Source of the DNA: Limnoperna fortunei
Lineage: Eukaryota; Mollusca; Bivalvia; Mytilida; Modiolidae
Direction: 5' to 3'
NCBI GenBank assembly: GCA_944474755.1
Contig: OX104112.1
Span: 57,703,176-57,767,175, forward strand
DNA: 64,000 nucleotides
Shown: one piece after another, positions 47,321-59,412 of the stretch
Layout of the letters: every line of letters starts with the position of its first letter
Numbering within the stretch: position 1 is the stretch's first letter
The notes under the pieces: generated by a model
Database searches by the model: none
Told to the model about the DNA's origin: nothing
What the model saw: only the letters and a program-made list of their open reading frames with translations
Made by a program: the position numbers and the translations under genes

Positions 47321-48320
47321 AAGCAGGAAATGACCCACAATCTAGGCAGATGAAGAAATGAGGGGTAAATGAATATGCCCCTGATTTTTTTGTCAAGGAG
47401 ATGTAATAAGAGTACCCTATAGGTTAGAAAAAAGGAGACATGGATTCATGTTTTCTCTCACATGCACTATGAATGGCTTTCTTGACCATAAACTACCGGT
47501 AAACTCATGTTAACATTGCTACTTGTACTTAGCTAAGCACTTTGTGTCCAGTTGTCAGCCAAAGCCTTATCTCATTTCGATTGGAATCAAACTTACATGT
47601 ATTGTATAATGATTATAAATGAAGTCTGTGTTTTTTGGTGCAGTTTAAAATCCAAGATTAAGGTAGCAGCAGGTCACATTTAAAATAGGACCCTATAGGA
47701 TGAAATTCATAAACAACTAAGAAATCATTGATTTGACAATAATTCTATTCAAGCTGTAATTTATGAATATTAAGTGCTTTGATTGGATAAAAACACTTAA
47801 ATTACGTCATCTCATATAATTTATTAATCGATATTTCCTCTGAGTGGACTACTTTTGGTATCTAACATAACAAAGATGGTGTCCTAGCATATTGCACAGA
47901 GAAAGAACAATGTTTTGTTTGTCGCAATGATTTCTAATTAAATCATTTGAGATTTCAAATAAAATATAACTAGATATCAGTGAGATGGTACCCATCTCTG
48001 TGGGCCAGTTGACCTTAATGTTATGGTCAAAGGTCAACAACCATGGTATGCGACACATCGCCTAGATATTATTTATCCACCTTCCAAAAAACAAAGCCTA
48101 CCTCAAAAGATAAATAAAGTTATAACCTAGACACGATTAGGTTCAGAAGGGGCAGACAGACTGATTGCTATAGGGCGTCTGCCACAAAGTGGCGGGCCCT
48201 AATAAACCTAAACAAGTGTGGAAACAAATAAATGTCTTGCCTCCATTCCGCATCAGTAACGAAAAAAATTATGTCAAAAGCATTACGTAAATCGCATTAA
48301 ATTGTTATCATTTAAAATAT

Positions 48321-48640
48321 ACTATGCATGGTTACAGAGAAACAGACCTAATCCAAAAACTTAGTTGCTGGACCGTGAAATTGTCATCCTACCATGCGTG
48401 GTTACAGAGGAACTGCCGTAACCCAAAAACTTGAACGTAGTCCCTGAACCGTGAAATTGAGGTCAAGGTCTGGTGACACCTACCAGACAGTCATGTACTA
48501 TTCATCAGCAACCTATATACCAAATATTGTCATCCTACCATGCGTGGTTACAGAGGAACTGCCGTAACCCAAAAACTTTAAAACGTAGTCGCTGTGAAAT
48601 TGAAGTCGAGGTCAAGTGACAGGTGACTGACTGGCAAATA
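48321..48640. repeat. Tandem repeat, about 145-bp unit, right arm (inverted)
   Basis: Reverse complements of the 45868-46265 units: CCATGCGTGGTTACAGAGG, ACCGTGAAATTGAGGTCAAG and GACACCTACCAGACAGTC recur. Confidence 0.8.
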
Positions 48641-48776
48641 CTCATCATAATCTACCAATGGACCAAATTTGATGGGCTTGGGCTTAATAAGATATGAAGC
48701 AAGATGTCCAGTGTTTACGCCACCACCGCCGGCGACAGATTCCCATATACATATGTCTCGCCTCCAGAGACAATCA

Positions 48777-49036
48777 GGGGCCTCAGTGGCCGAGTGGTTA
48801 AGGTAGTTCGTCTGCTGATGATCATGTGGTCTGTCAACACTGAGGTTGCGGGTTCGAGTCCCACTGCGGGCAGGGTGTACTTGACTCCAATCTTAATTTA
48901 CAAGGATTGCCAGTTTTCCTACAGTAGGTTGGGGGTTCTCTCCGGGTAGTCTGGCTTCCTCCCCCAATAAAAACTGGATGCCATGAAATAGATGAAAAAT
49001 TGCTGAAAGTGGCATTAAACATCATTCAAACAAACA
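48777..49036 (+). mobile_element. Full-length SINE copy inside the foldback element
   Basis: The best-preserved copy. Box A is GGCCGAGTGGTTAAGG and box B is GGGTTCGAGTCCCAC. The conserved tail is TTGCTGAAAGTGGCATTAAA, followed by a CAAACAAAC end. An imperfect 12-bp direct repeat (CCAGAGACAATC at 48764-48775, CCAGCGACAATC at 49039-49050) looks like a target-site duplication; it splits the right arm of the surrounding inverted repeat. Confidence 0.85.
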
Positions 49037-49068
49037 ATCCAGCGACAATCGTCGCAGGGAGACAAAAA

Positions 49069-49920
49069 TTTGGCTTATTTTGTTGGGTTTTTTTCTATTA
49101 ATATATACAGAACCGAAATTTCTTTTGTAGTATGTTTTGTATATTCAATCGCTTTCTGGCTTTGGGTTTCTGTAGCTGTAAAATCGCAATGACTATTTAT
49201 TAGAATTATAAGGATTAAACACTGTGTTTTAGGAAATTATAAATGTGTAAAATCTGTCTGTGATTGAGTAAGTTTACACATTTGATAATTTCTTACTGTT
49301 TAATCCTATAACATGCCTGAATGATCATTGCATGTTTCTTACCAATTTTTGTGCTTTGAAGCCAATCCTACTTGCATTCAATTTTTTTTTTATAAAGCAT
49401 TTTGATAGTTTTATTTGATATTATGCAGAAAGCCAGGATAAAATTTGTGTTTTGAGGACAAATCCATGATGGCTGACCTTGCATGCTCTAAAATATTGAA
49501 ATTCAAAATTTATAATGTTGTGGATATAGGTTAATGGTATGTGAACATTTTGTATAAACATGGATTTTCTAATAGTTCTTTATGTGCTTTGCTTCTCATG
49601 CCTCTTCTTTCAACTAATTTATTAAAATGACCTAAAAAATGATAATTTTTTAATGAAGCCTCCCTTGGAGTCAATTATCAGTATAAAGTTGTAAAATGTT
49701 TTTCTTGTTTGATCATAAATGACTTGACAATGTGTCAATAAATGTTGTCATTGTGTAAACTACATGTAAATGTCATTAAAGTGCCACCTTTCTTATGTGA
49801 CATCCAATTAAAATCTGTTACTTCATGTTTCCATTCTTCAGGCCAGACACTCACTTCATTTTAACTGATTCTTGAATAGAACAACTGGTTAAAACATTGA
49901 TAAAATATATGACTAATACA
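49069..49920. other. AT-rich stretch, probable 3' UTR and downstream region of the KIAA1143 homologue
   Basis: No repeat or ORF recognised. On the minus strand an AATAAA-type signal (TTTATT at 49618-49623) lies about 300 nt past the KIAA1143 stop and could end that transcript. Confidence 0.4.
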
Positions 49921-51084
49921 CTATGTATCTTCATCCTCATCATCTTCATTCCCAAATGATAAAAGTTTTTTGTCTTTTACTTTTTTACAGTTTGATTTCA
50001 CAGATTTTGGACTGTCTTTCTTCTTTTTAGATGAGCTAGCATTTAATTCTGATTTTGTGTCACTTGATCTTTTTTCTGGCTTTTTAAAGGTTATCTTCCC
50101 GTCAGATGGTGGCTCATCTAAATGATAATAAATAAACATTAAATCTCTGAATTTTCACCGTACATATTTGATTATTTACATTGATTTACCGTAACACTCT
50201 CAAATGTTTTTTTGTTGGTTTCTGTTATTCCATGATAAAAGTAACCCTAACGAAAGGTATGTTTAGCTGCACATACAGGGTAATTCAATATTCTATAAAA
50301 TCAAAATTTTCTCAAGTCAAATTTGGTTAAAAATCTCCATTATAACTAAAAGCCAATTCAAACAAAACCTGACATAAAGGATTCTTCTATGGTACCCTTT
50401 AAAAAATTGCATTAAATAACCCTGTTCAACCCTTTCTCCATCCAAGACAAGAACCATAATTAAAATAGGAAATTCATAAAATAGCTTAAATTAATTTGTT
50501 GTGTGTGAAATGAGGTTGTTTGATCTATAGAATCATAAAAAAATATAGTTGCTCATGTATTCCAGGTTTTATATACTTATAGTTTGACAGATTTTTTCTA
50601 AATTTAAAATATTCCAATTGTGCTTATTTTGACAAACAATTTGGTTAGACAATTATTTGTTTATATTTCTAACCACTTTCAGCAATTTTTCCTACTTAAT
50701 CAGTCAGTCTAGTTTATGTTGATGAAAGAGAAGAACCTTGACCTTTGTCAGAAAAAAAGGAAATCCTGGTCAGTTCAGGCTGAAGCTGTGCACATTTTGA
50801 CTTAGTCAGACTTTTAAAACTCCAGTTTTGACATTTCAATATGCCAGCGATCAATATTGAAATGTTTATAAGATTAGACTGTGTAAAAAAATACTATTTT
50901 TTATACTTTTGTTATGACTAAACAGTTCACAGGACAAACCTGATGCTTTAGTACTTTTCTGAATATCCTCTGCCTCTTCCGCAGTCAAGTCCCCTTTCTT
51001 AAGAACAACAACAACTGGCTTCTCATCATCCTTATCTGGTTGGTCATCATCATCATCAGCATCAAAGTCTGGCATTGTGGCTTT
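49921..51084 (-). CDS. KIAA1143: KIAA1143 homologue (DUF4604), last two coding exons
   Basis: Two minus-strand exons, 51084-50940 and 50117-49921, join in phase 1 (donor GTTTGT, acceptor TTTAG) and end in TAG at 49923-49921. The first encodes an acidic stretch, then VVVVLKKGDLTAEEAEDIQK; the second gives DEPPSDGKITFKKPEKRSS, a Ser/Lys run (ASSSKKKKDSP), and the closing KLLSFGNEDDEDEDT. The VVVLKKGDL motif, Lys-rich middle and acidic LLSF-x-(N/D)-E-D-E tail are those of the small conserved KIAA1143 protein, whose molecular role is poorly known. The conserved N-terminal exon (the family starts with a short basic segment before the acidic one) must lie at higher coordinates, either in 51.1-64 kb or outside; I could not find it. 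Tail-to-tail with HYDIN. Confidence 0.85.
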
Positions 51085-52735
51085 CTGAAACAGAAATATC
51101 TGCTAAGATTGTTTTCTATGGAGATTGTCTTGATCTACAAAAAATAATAAATCTACTAGGTGCTTTATAATTAATCTTCCTAATTGATTTGTAAAAAAAT
51201 TCTTTCTAAGAAGTATACAAAATTTCATTTCTGGTAGATGTTTTCACTGTCTCAATTTATAAACTGCTGTAAAATGGATATTTGTATTGTGAGGCCGTAC
51301 AAAAACATGTAAAAAAAATTTTTTATTTATTTAAGGATTGTTTTCAATTGTTCGTTGGATTATCGGACATAGATTACTTTGGGTCGGTTTTAGGGAAGCT
51401 GTTAATGTACTGTGTAAACAGATACAGTCACCTATATCTTATACAATGTGCAAAACAGAAATTTTGTTATCTCTTGATGGAGAAAATATTTTTTGTAGTT
51501 AATCCTCAAGTATAATATTCCCAGTTTAAATTGTGATTATCCTGATCATGTTTTTTTTTAATTCTATTCCCCACATTCCCTTTTTCTAATGTTAAAAAAA
51601 AATTGGGTTTTCTCAGAACAAAGGGTCCAATATGTATTTATTTTACTTTATCTAGTACATTTAAAACATTTGTTAGCGACAGTTTATGATGTAACTGTAT
51701 TAATAACAAACTGCCCATGTAAGCATGTTGATAAAAAATTCTGCTACCAATTACAACCTGAAAGACAGCATAAAGAGTAGAACAAATTGGAACTGTTTAA
51801 AACATTTTCAATGGCAAAGAATAAATAAAAAAAAACTATTTAAAAAATAAAGACATTTGTAATCAAACTGCTGTCTGTTTCTGATTCACAGGTACTTATT
51901 AGTACATCTGTTTTAAAAATGCATGTTGTCAAAAGATTGTCATAAACAATCTGTGAGCTAATATCACCGCTTTCACAAAAAGTATTTGGTAAACAGGAAG
52001 TAGATGACCAAGGAGCAAAAAATCAATATACACCATATGATAATATCCGCATAAAGCAATATGCAAAATATCAGGCTTCTGCATACTATAGTTGCTGAGA
52101 AAACTGCGACAGAAATTTTTGTTACAGAAGGATGGACAAGGGCAAAACAGTATCCCCCCCCCCCTAACTTATCTCAAAGCAGGGGTATGAAAATGTCAAA
52201 GCATATTAAGACAAGAAAAACTCAAGTATCCAGATATTTTACCAATATTTTGGGTTTAGAAACCCAGCTGCCAGGACTGTTGTATATCTAACTGATGGCC
52301 AATAATAGAAAATCAAACGTCCCAATACAAACTACGTTTTAATACTGACTCGGATCACACAGACAGATATTACATGGTACATTTGCTGGTCATCAAAATG
52401 GAGACATAATTTATTATCATGGTACTTTTTTAAATTGTAAAGAGCAGTGATAAGGTGATAAGGTGCAGATGACAGCAGTAACTATAATTAATCTTGACTT
52501 CTCAAATATTACAAGGATGCAGATCTTTGTTCTGGTGTAGCAAATTAAACAATGATCCTCCATTGTTTATCTTATACCATTGTTAATGGGTACAATGTGA
52601 AAACTTCAAATTTAAATACACAGAATCATTTGATTAAATTTTAAAAAGAAACTTTAAGAGTCCATTGAAGCATCAAATGATCCAATGGACAGATTACCAT
52701 TAAAAAGTAAAATTTTATTTTCCTGAATACTATAT
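51085..52735. other. AT-rich region upstream of the KIAA1143 exons, probably intron
   Basis: Probably intron 1 of the KIAA1143 homologue. No repeat family or coding exon recognised; a C-run lies near 52152-52164. Confidence 0.4.
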
Positions 52736-52870
52736 GTTATTCGGGATCTTCACAGGGGATACGGGTTCATATTCCCTGTCTGTGTGTTATATTCCCTGAG
52801 CCGGAGGCGAAGGGAATATAGAACACAGACAGGGAATATGAACCTGTATCCCCTGTGAAGCCCGAATAAC
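52736..52870. repeat. Long hairpin, about 61-bp arms, 13-nt loop
   Basis: GTTATTCGGG at the left and CCCGAATAAC at the right pair, followed by CTTCACAGGGGATAC, TTCATATTCCCTGTCTGTG and TATATTCCCT, with only a 2-nt gap and a few mismatches. The loop is 52798-52810. Confidence 0.9.
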
Positions 52871-52871
52871 A

Positions 52872-53417
52872 ATTATATTCTGTTGAAGTCTTCTTGTACT
52901 AATATTCTAGAGTATATAATTAGATAATAGACATTTCTCATGCTTTAGTTTGGACCACCCGACTATCGGAGAACCTACCATTCAACACATTTGAGTTCAA
53001 CAAAACTTTTTATGGCATTTTAAATTTTATAACCTTTATTTCTTTACGACTTTTTATTCCCAGCTCAACTTTTAATGATAAATTTCACTTTCGAAGTGCG
53101 ATGCAAATGCCTTTGTTTGCCATTTTGAAGACTTCAAGTTATCGGTTATCTCCCTTGTTAATTTCAAGACAAATCGCAGACGGAGATGAAAGATTCCGTA
53201 AAATGCATGTATTTAAAATCGATATTTGATATCTTTATATTATGTTTAACTATTTATGTTATGTAAAACAAATAAATTATTCAATGAATAGACGCCATTT
53301 TGAAACTGGTTTTAATATCCCCGGGGTTTCACAGGGAATACGGTATGATATCTCTGTCTTGATTAACCAATCAAATTGTAGGGATTCCCTAGATACATTA
53401 CTTCAACAGAATATAAT
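52872..53417. repeat. Segment bounded by an 18-bp inverted repeat next to the hairpin
   Basis: ATTATATTCTGTTGAAGT (52872-52889) is exactly inverted at 53400-53417. The segment also contains a shortened relative of the hairpin arm (TTTCACAGGGAATACGG near 53325), so hairpin and segment may belong to one element. Confidence 0.6.
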
Positions 53418-53734
53418 ACAATATTCAGTTCACATCATGCCTGTATTCAGTTGGCTCCATGGTAAAAGATATTTTTTTTGCAACAAACAAGATTAACTCA
53501 TTGTTTGATAAAATTAAAAGATATCTTACAAAGTTTGGGATTTCCTTTAATTATCGATGAAATAAGTACTTAAAAAACATATTTAAATCAAATAAAACTA
53601 AGAATTAATGACCAATATATACAAAATCAAGTTTAAGTAATAAACAACTCGCAAAAACGTAAATTCTTTAATGGTTTTTACAGATTGGGTCAAAGACCAT
53701 AAACAGATTAAACATCATATGGACAGAGTGCAAT

Positions 53735-54050
53735 ATGCAAACTATGCATTTGTGCTCATAATTTAATTGAAATGAGTAGATATCTCAATATTAATATAAG
53801 TGATAGAATTTGTCCAATCTGTACTAAGGGAGAAATTGAAATCGAAATACATTTCCTGTTACACTGCAACAAATATAATCCAGTGTGATACCTACTACTT
53901 GACAGAATAAACTGTTCTTGAAATAAACAATATAACTATAACAAAACTATTGATTTCTTTCTCAATAGTAGCTCAGAACTTTGCCTCAAACTAACTTCAG
54001 CATTTATAGCTAATTGTTCAAGTATAAGATACAATTTCTCTCTTCTCCAT
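53735..54050 (+). pseudogene. LINE ORF2 remnant, C-terminal Cys/His region
   Basis: One frame reads AHNLIEMSRYLNINISDRIC, then PICTKGEIEIEIHFLLHCNKY. This is the CxxC...HxxxxC tail motif that follows the RT in several non-LTR retrotransposons. A stop (TGA) follows directly, and after it a frame with DFFLNSSSELCLKLTSAFI fits the usual end of such proteins. Upstream sequence has stops and frameshifts. Dead copy; the clade is not determined. Confidence 0.65.
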
Positions 54051-54468
54051 TATAACTATACACTATGTATGCAATATACATAAAAATGTTGTTCATTTTA
54101 TGTATATATTGTATACTCTTATTGTTTACCAATAGGCCTTAACTGTAATACATTATTTTCAAGATATGATTGCTCTAATTAAAGGAGGTGGTAAAAGTAA
54201 TGCTGATCCCATGATTTCCTAAAAATTTAGGGCTCTTTTTAAAGGAAAACGGCAACATCTGATAAGAAATGGAATGGCATTAGAAAGATGATGCAAAAAA
54301 CCTGTGCCGTTTTGTTTTGCATGGTGCAATGCCAACACTAAACATAAATTAATGGAACGTGTACTATTTTAATTCTGTTTTATGCTATTCACACGATGTT
54401 AAAAGACAGTGTGTTGAGGAAAGTGCCCTATGATACATCTAACTACCTATCTTAAAGACAGTCTATTA

Positions 54469-55313
54469 CAGGGCTCACCACACTGGGCGAAGTGGGCGAC
54501 AAAGTCGCCCCACTAGGACCTGAAGTCGCCCTAAGGCGCCTCAAAAGCGAAGTCGAAGTCGCCCTGTCATTTCCCTTAAGTCGCACGATGGTTCGCATAA
54601 GATACTTGTAAATCTGGTCCAAATACTTCACTCTGACTACCAATTTATCAGTGAATGTGTAATTCCAATATAAAACGGCAAACAATATGCGTATTTAACA
54701 TATTTTCAAACGATTTACGTCTTTCAAATGTATTACGCGCCATTTGTTTATTTACCGGATGTGACTAATTACCGGAAGTGAACTACGAAGAAAAGTAATG
54801 TACAACGGCCCATAATTAAAAATCGTAATATTTTTGATAAACAAACACTTTTAATTGGTTTCAAACTTCAGTTCTTTCAAAGAGAATGTACTTTAACAAT
54901 TTTCTTTGATAAGTATTTGAGCTTTACTTGAAAGAATAAAGATGTATAGTAATTATTGACATCATGATAAGTTCTGTAGATGGGTGTCCCTGTGAAGCAA
55001 TTTGGATCAGTACAACTTTGATAAATGATAAAGGTTATGTGCTGTTTGATATTGCATACCATGAATAATAATGAAAAAGAAAGAAAAAACTTAATCTGTG
55101 TGTTATGGTTTTAAAACACAAGAGAAATAATCCTGGAAATTGATGTAAATAATGAAAAATGTATGTAACTACTGCGAAATTACTTATTTGTACGGTCCCC
55201 CTGACTTCTCCCTAGTGTCTCCTGAAGTCTCCCTATCAGGGCCTGACTTCTCCCTGTTTTGCTGCCAGGGAGAAGTCACTTCTCCCTACTTTTTTAGAGT
55301 GTGGTGACCCCTG
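54469..55313. mobile_element. Non-autonomous CAGGGCTC-ended element, copy 2
   Basis: Second copy of the 25255-26142 family. Ends are CAGGGCTCACCACACT and AGTGTGGTGACCCCTG, flanked by a perfect 5-bp repeat TATTA (54464-54468, 55314-55318). The same left GAAGTCGCCC and right CTTCTCCCT word arrays are present. 845 bp, no transposase. Confidence 0.8.
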
Positions 55314-55373
55314 TATTATCAATGAGTTTGTGCAAATAGCCCAATCATTTTGCTTTATGGTCACTTTCAATTC

Positions 55374-55918
55374 CGTACCTGGACATTTCGGTACTGACTT
55401 AAACACTTTGGTACTCAGTACTGGACAGTTTGGTATAAGTATTTAGTAGTTTGTCACTTCAGCAATATTTCTCAAATTCATTTCAGCTTGAAGGTCAAGA
55501 TTATTTTCCTATGATGTCACAAAACAGAAATTGGTGATCAAAGAAATTAGTTTTGTTCATTAACTTTGATGATCTTACTAAAACTAATCATTAAAACATG
55601 TGATAATCTCGTAATTAATTACTTATTAAGAAGAAAATAGTTGCAAATATTCCCATAAAAAAAAATTACGTTATTAATTTGTCTGTATACACAACAGCTC
55701 ATTTTCTTGTTTTTATCAACAAAACACACAGTAACAATTTTTAGTTAGTATAGACTGTCCCTGGTTGCAAGAATTACCTATAATCAAACAGGTACTGATA
55801 TGACTAGAATATGTGCTAAAATCGAGTCGTACAAAATTGACTTGAATAGAGTACTAAAGTGTCCAATTATTCAGCATCGAAATAACAAGGTACCGAAGTG
55901 ACCTGTTACCAAGTATTT
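55374..55918. repeat. Candidate degenerate inverted-repeat element
   Basis: Left TACCTGGACATTTCGGTACT and ACACTTTGGTACTC are loosely inverted at the right (GGTACCGAAGTGACCTGTTA and GAGTACTAAAGTGT). Ends and target duplication are unclear. Confidence 0.4.
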
Positions 55919-56340
55919 GTATTTGAAATTGTAATAAATAATAATAAATTAAGAAATTTGGTAAGCATATACTTTGTAATCATATAGAAAAATGTATATT
56001 TTCCTGTTTACAATCTGGGAGCAAACACTGATAAAACATGGATGAATCATGACTTCAGAGTTGATTTTGGAGTCTGGCCACCATTTTACATAAATCTTTT
56101 AAAAATCATAAAAGATATGATATGTCGTAATGACTTAATAGAATTTTTTACAAATCACTTGGTGGAGGGGGGCTGTCTCTAAGAGTTCATAAGACACAGG
56201 ACACAGGTTCAGTTTGGTTAACTATGGGCATGGCACCACTAAAATACCTTAATTGAGGATAACCCGCTATGTAATTGTTGAAATGAATGTGTGATAATGC
56301 AGTAATTTACTATTTTTTACCGTCTCCCATGGGAGACAGT

Positions 56341-57209
56341 CAAGGGTCCGGAAACGGTCATATTTGCCGGACATGACCGAAATTTACACTAAAATGACCG
56401 ACTACGATTTGCTCAAATCGGACATCAAAAAAGTAATATTGTATAATAATCACTAGTTGGACTTAATCCCTTTAATTTCTTCTAGAAATATTTGTATTAA
56501 AAATCAACCCTAAGGCTGTTTCCTGTCACTGACATGTGTTTATTGACCACCGACCGGTGATTACGTAATAGGTAAACAGGTGGTGACCGATCTGTTTCAT
56601 CCATATCATAAACATACTATTGCAACATTTTGAATATGCAGAGATTGAATATAATAGATTGTTTCTATTTCACATTTTTAAGAAAAAAAGACAACTTTAC
56701 AGTATTAGTGGTACGAAAAACACGTGCGGTCAAAATTGTACACTACGCAAGCGCCAATGTAACTAAACGTTACATAAATCAAAAGAAAACCAATTTGAAG
56801 AAAAATTTCTTGAAAATAATGAGAACAAAAATGATGATTCATTTAATTATAAAAAAACTTGTTAAAAGAATCCATCACAGATTAACACATAAATTCAATT
56901 CTGGCAGAACTTGTTGCAATTATAGGTGACAACTTCCTATTTCCGGTAAATGAAAAACTCATCAAAACAACGTTGTTTGCCATTATTTTGTTGCAAAGAC
57001 AACATGTCATCTTACAATAAAGATTTTTTAGGCAGGAGATTGTATCTCTACATATATTTTCGCTTACTCACACTATCGTGGCGAAACGACCGACGTGCAA
57101 ACAAGTTCGGTACGAAACGACCCCAGACTAATATTCACTACCATGGAATATGGTAACTTCTTGGGTGGAAAAATGACCGAAATGGGCAGGGAAAACTTCC
57201 GGACCCCTG
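56341..57209. mobile_element. Non-autonomous hAT-like element, copy 2
   Basis: Second copy of the family at 13227-14192. Ends are CAAGGGTCCGGAAAC and TTCCGGACCCCTG, with 8-bp flanks GAGACAGT / GAGACGGT (56333-56340, 57210-57217; one mismatch). Its subterminal words are TGACCGAC and TGACCGAA where copy 1 has TGTCCGAC. 869 bp, no coding capacity. Confidence 0.82.
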
Positions 57210-57393
57210 GAGACGGTATACATAGTCAAATGACGATCAGTCTTCGGAGTAAATGACTCTCTGTTACTTGATTGGGTGGTTAACTAAATCTATAAATATT
57301 TTTCTCATTTCATTGGTTTACGTCAGGATCGCACTAGTATGTGTACTGAAATTTTGATATATTCTTAGGTCGAATCGGGGTTGTAATCAGGAT

Positions 57394-57700
57394 TTTAGTG
57401 TAGTAATGTAACGTTCCACATATTGACTTCTATTTCATTAAATGCATTGGTCAGTGAACAATTATAAGGTAAACATTGTACCAAAATCTCCCTTCTTTAT
57501 AAAGCTGTTTTGGAAAAAAATATAGGCTATATCTTTATTTTCATAAATATGTAATTTAGTGTAGTAAAGTTACGATCCACATATAGACTTCTATTTCATT
57601 CAATCCATTGGTCAGTGAACAATAAAAAGGTAAACATTGTACCAAAATCTCCCTACTTTTTAAAGCTGTTTGGGTTAGGAAAAAATTATATGTTCTGTAT
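57394..57700. repeat. Tandem duplication, about 161-bp period, two units
   Basis: Both units carry TTAGTGTAGTAA, GACTTCTATTTCATT, CATTGGTCAGTGAACAAT, GGTAAACATTGTACCAAAAT and TAAAGCTGTTT. Not coding. Confidence 0.85.
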
Positions 57701-59212
57701 CTTTATTTTCGTTCTGATATTGATGCAAATTTAACAAAACATATTTTTACCGCTAATTTTGAACATTTGATGAGTAGGGAGTCAACTTTTGTTTAATTAT
57801 TTTTTAAAAAAGCACGTGTGAAATGACGACAAGTATTTAAATCTCTCAAGCACCATTGGAAAATAGGTTTGCGTAAACAATGTCCTTACAAGGTACATGT
57901 ACATTGTTTACCTATCTTACATACAAGTTACAAAAAAACAGATACTTTAATAAATCCATAAAATTTGTAATGCAGCTAAGAGACGGTTAGCTTTTTAGAA
58001 AAGCTAAACTTGTTGTCATTTAACCATGACTAGTTCCATTAATAAAACCTCTCATTTCATGCTTATTTTCAACATTTTTATCGGATATTAATATTTTATG
58101 TTTTTAGTCAAATGCGAGGTTTCATCTTTAAACGCATTTTCCCGTGCGCAAATTCCGCAAGAAAATCGTGCGGAATGTTTCAGTTAAGTTTGATATGAAA
58201 AAAGTTTGTACAACCATGCAAACTGCGCTAAACTTAAAGAAAAATATCTAAATTTTCTAAAAATTGTCTTACCTTAGTATATCATGGATTTTTTAAGTCC
58301 TGTTTGAAGCTTTATTTGAGGTGTCCCTTAACTCCCATTACATTCAATGGCTGACCCCAATTAAATCTATCTTATGGATCCGTTTTAGACGAAACGAATT
58401 TTCCATGTGTTACAATTGCAACAAATTGTATTCGTTCCGCCATTAAATATAGCTTGATTCCGTAATGTTGATAAACTGTTAAATTCAAAATGTCAGCTCG
58501 CAGAAAAATTTCGTCTTGATATTTCAAACATGGATTACTTAATTGAACATAGTTTAATTCATTGAAAACAGGTATAGTCTTTGTGTTTATGTTGGTTTCA
58601 TGATATTTCAAATGTAAAAATATGCAGAACTTCTGAAAAAATTTTGCTCAGAGAAAAATCAACTGACAGATAAAACCTCACATTTCAAATAATAAAAAAA
58701 ATGTAAAAGTCAGATAAAAATGATAAATATAAACTTGAAATGGGAGGTTTTATGTTATAGAACTAAACCATGACCATCTCAAATATAGCTTGAAACTTTC
58801 AAAATTAAATATAAACTTTTCATTCTGTGTTGATACTGATAGGCATGTCGCTAAACTTTACTTTTGCATTAATATCTGGATCTTCTTTATATCCTATTTT
58901 CTCTTTGAATTTTTGAATGAATGCGGGTTCATTTTTCACGAAGGAAATAGCATTTTTCTTCGACATGTTTACATCTACTGGTTCTTAAATCAATTGATGC
59001 AAGGAACCAGAAATCCGAGTAAAGGGATGTAATCGACTATAAGTTAATTAAATTCGTAGATTAAAGTTGTTTAGTTCGTGAACGCTTATTTTACTTGACG
59101 GCCATATAATAAATTTCAACTCTGGTTATAGTACTACAGTTTTATAGATGTTTTCAAACGACGAGTAATTCCTCTATTTTAATAGTCAAGCTCTATATTA
59201 AATAAGCAGTGG
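57701..59212. other. Gene-poor AT-rich stretch
   Basis: No convincing exon, RNA gene or repeat seen. Short open frames here are not supported by any recognisable domain. Confidence 0.4.
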
Positions 59213-59412
59213 CGGATCCAGAGGGGGGGTCCAGGGGGTCCGGACCCCCCCCCCCCCTTTCGTTTTGACAAGAATTTTTTTTTTTGTTTTAGCATAACAA
59301 AATGACATTTTATCGGACATGTTTTAGGTGTCAGGAAATCGTCAGAATGCAGGATTTTACACCATTTCGTTCAGAGCTTCGGGGGGGGGGGGGGCCTTAA
59401 GCGGCCCCAGAC
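59213..59412. repeat. Short dispersed repeat with C- and G-homopolymers
   Basis: Starts AGTGGCGGATCCAGAGGGGG and ends in a G-run followed by CCTTAAGCGGCCCCAGACCC. A related start (CAGTGGCAGATCCAAGATTT) is at about 60291 with a GGAGGGGGGACGG end, so this is probably one repeat family. Confidence 0.6.

Larger units (their letters stand above)
45779..49068. mobile_element. Foldback element with satellite-bearing inverted arms
   Basis: The outer ends TTTTTGTCTGGCCTGCGAC and GTCGCAGGGAGACAAAAA are inverted. Further in, GACATATGTATGGGAATC (left) pairs with GATTCCCATATACATATGTC (right, split by a SINE). The left arm then has about 145-bp tandem units (each with GGTAGGATGA, at 45869, 46014 and 46160); the right arm has the same units inverted (ATCCTACCATGCGTGG near 48388 and 48534). 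The middle (46290-48320) holds no intact gene. Family not identified; Helitron-derived tandem-repeat elements of bivalves are one possibility. Confidence 0.7.

Noticed and set aside
48777..48860. tRNA gene
   Set aside because: Head of a full-length SINE copy with flanking direct repeats.
56630..56929. 99-codon open frame as a gene
   Set aside because: Lies entirely within a non-autonomous hAT-like element; Lys-rich and without a domain.
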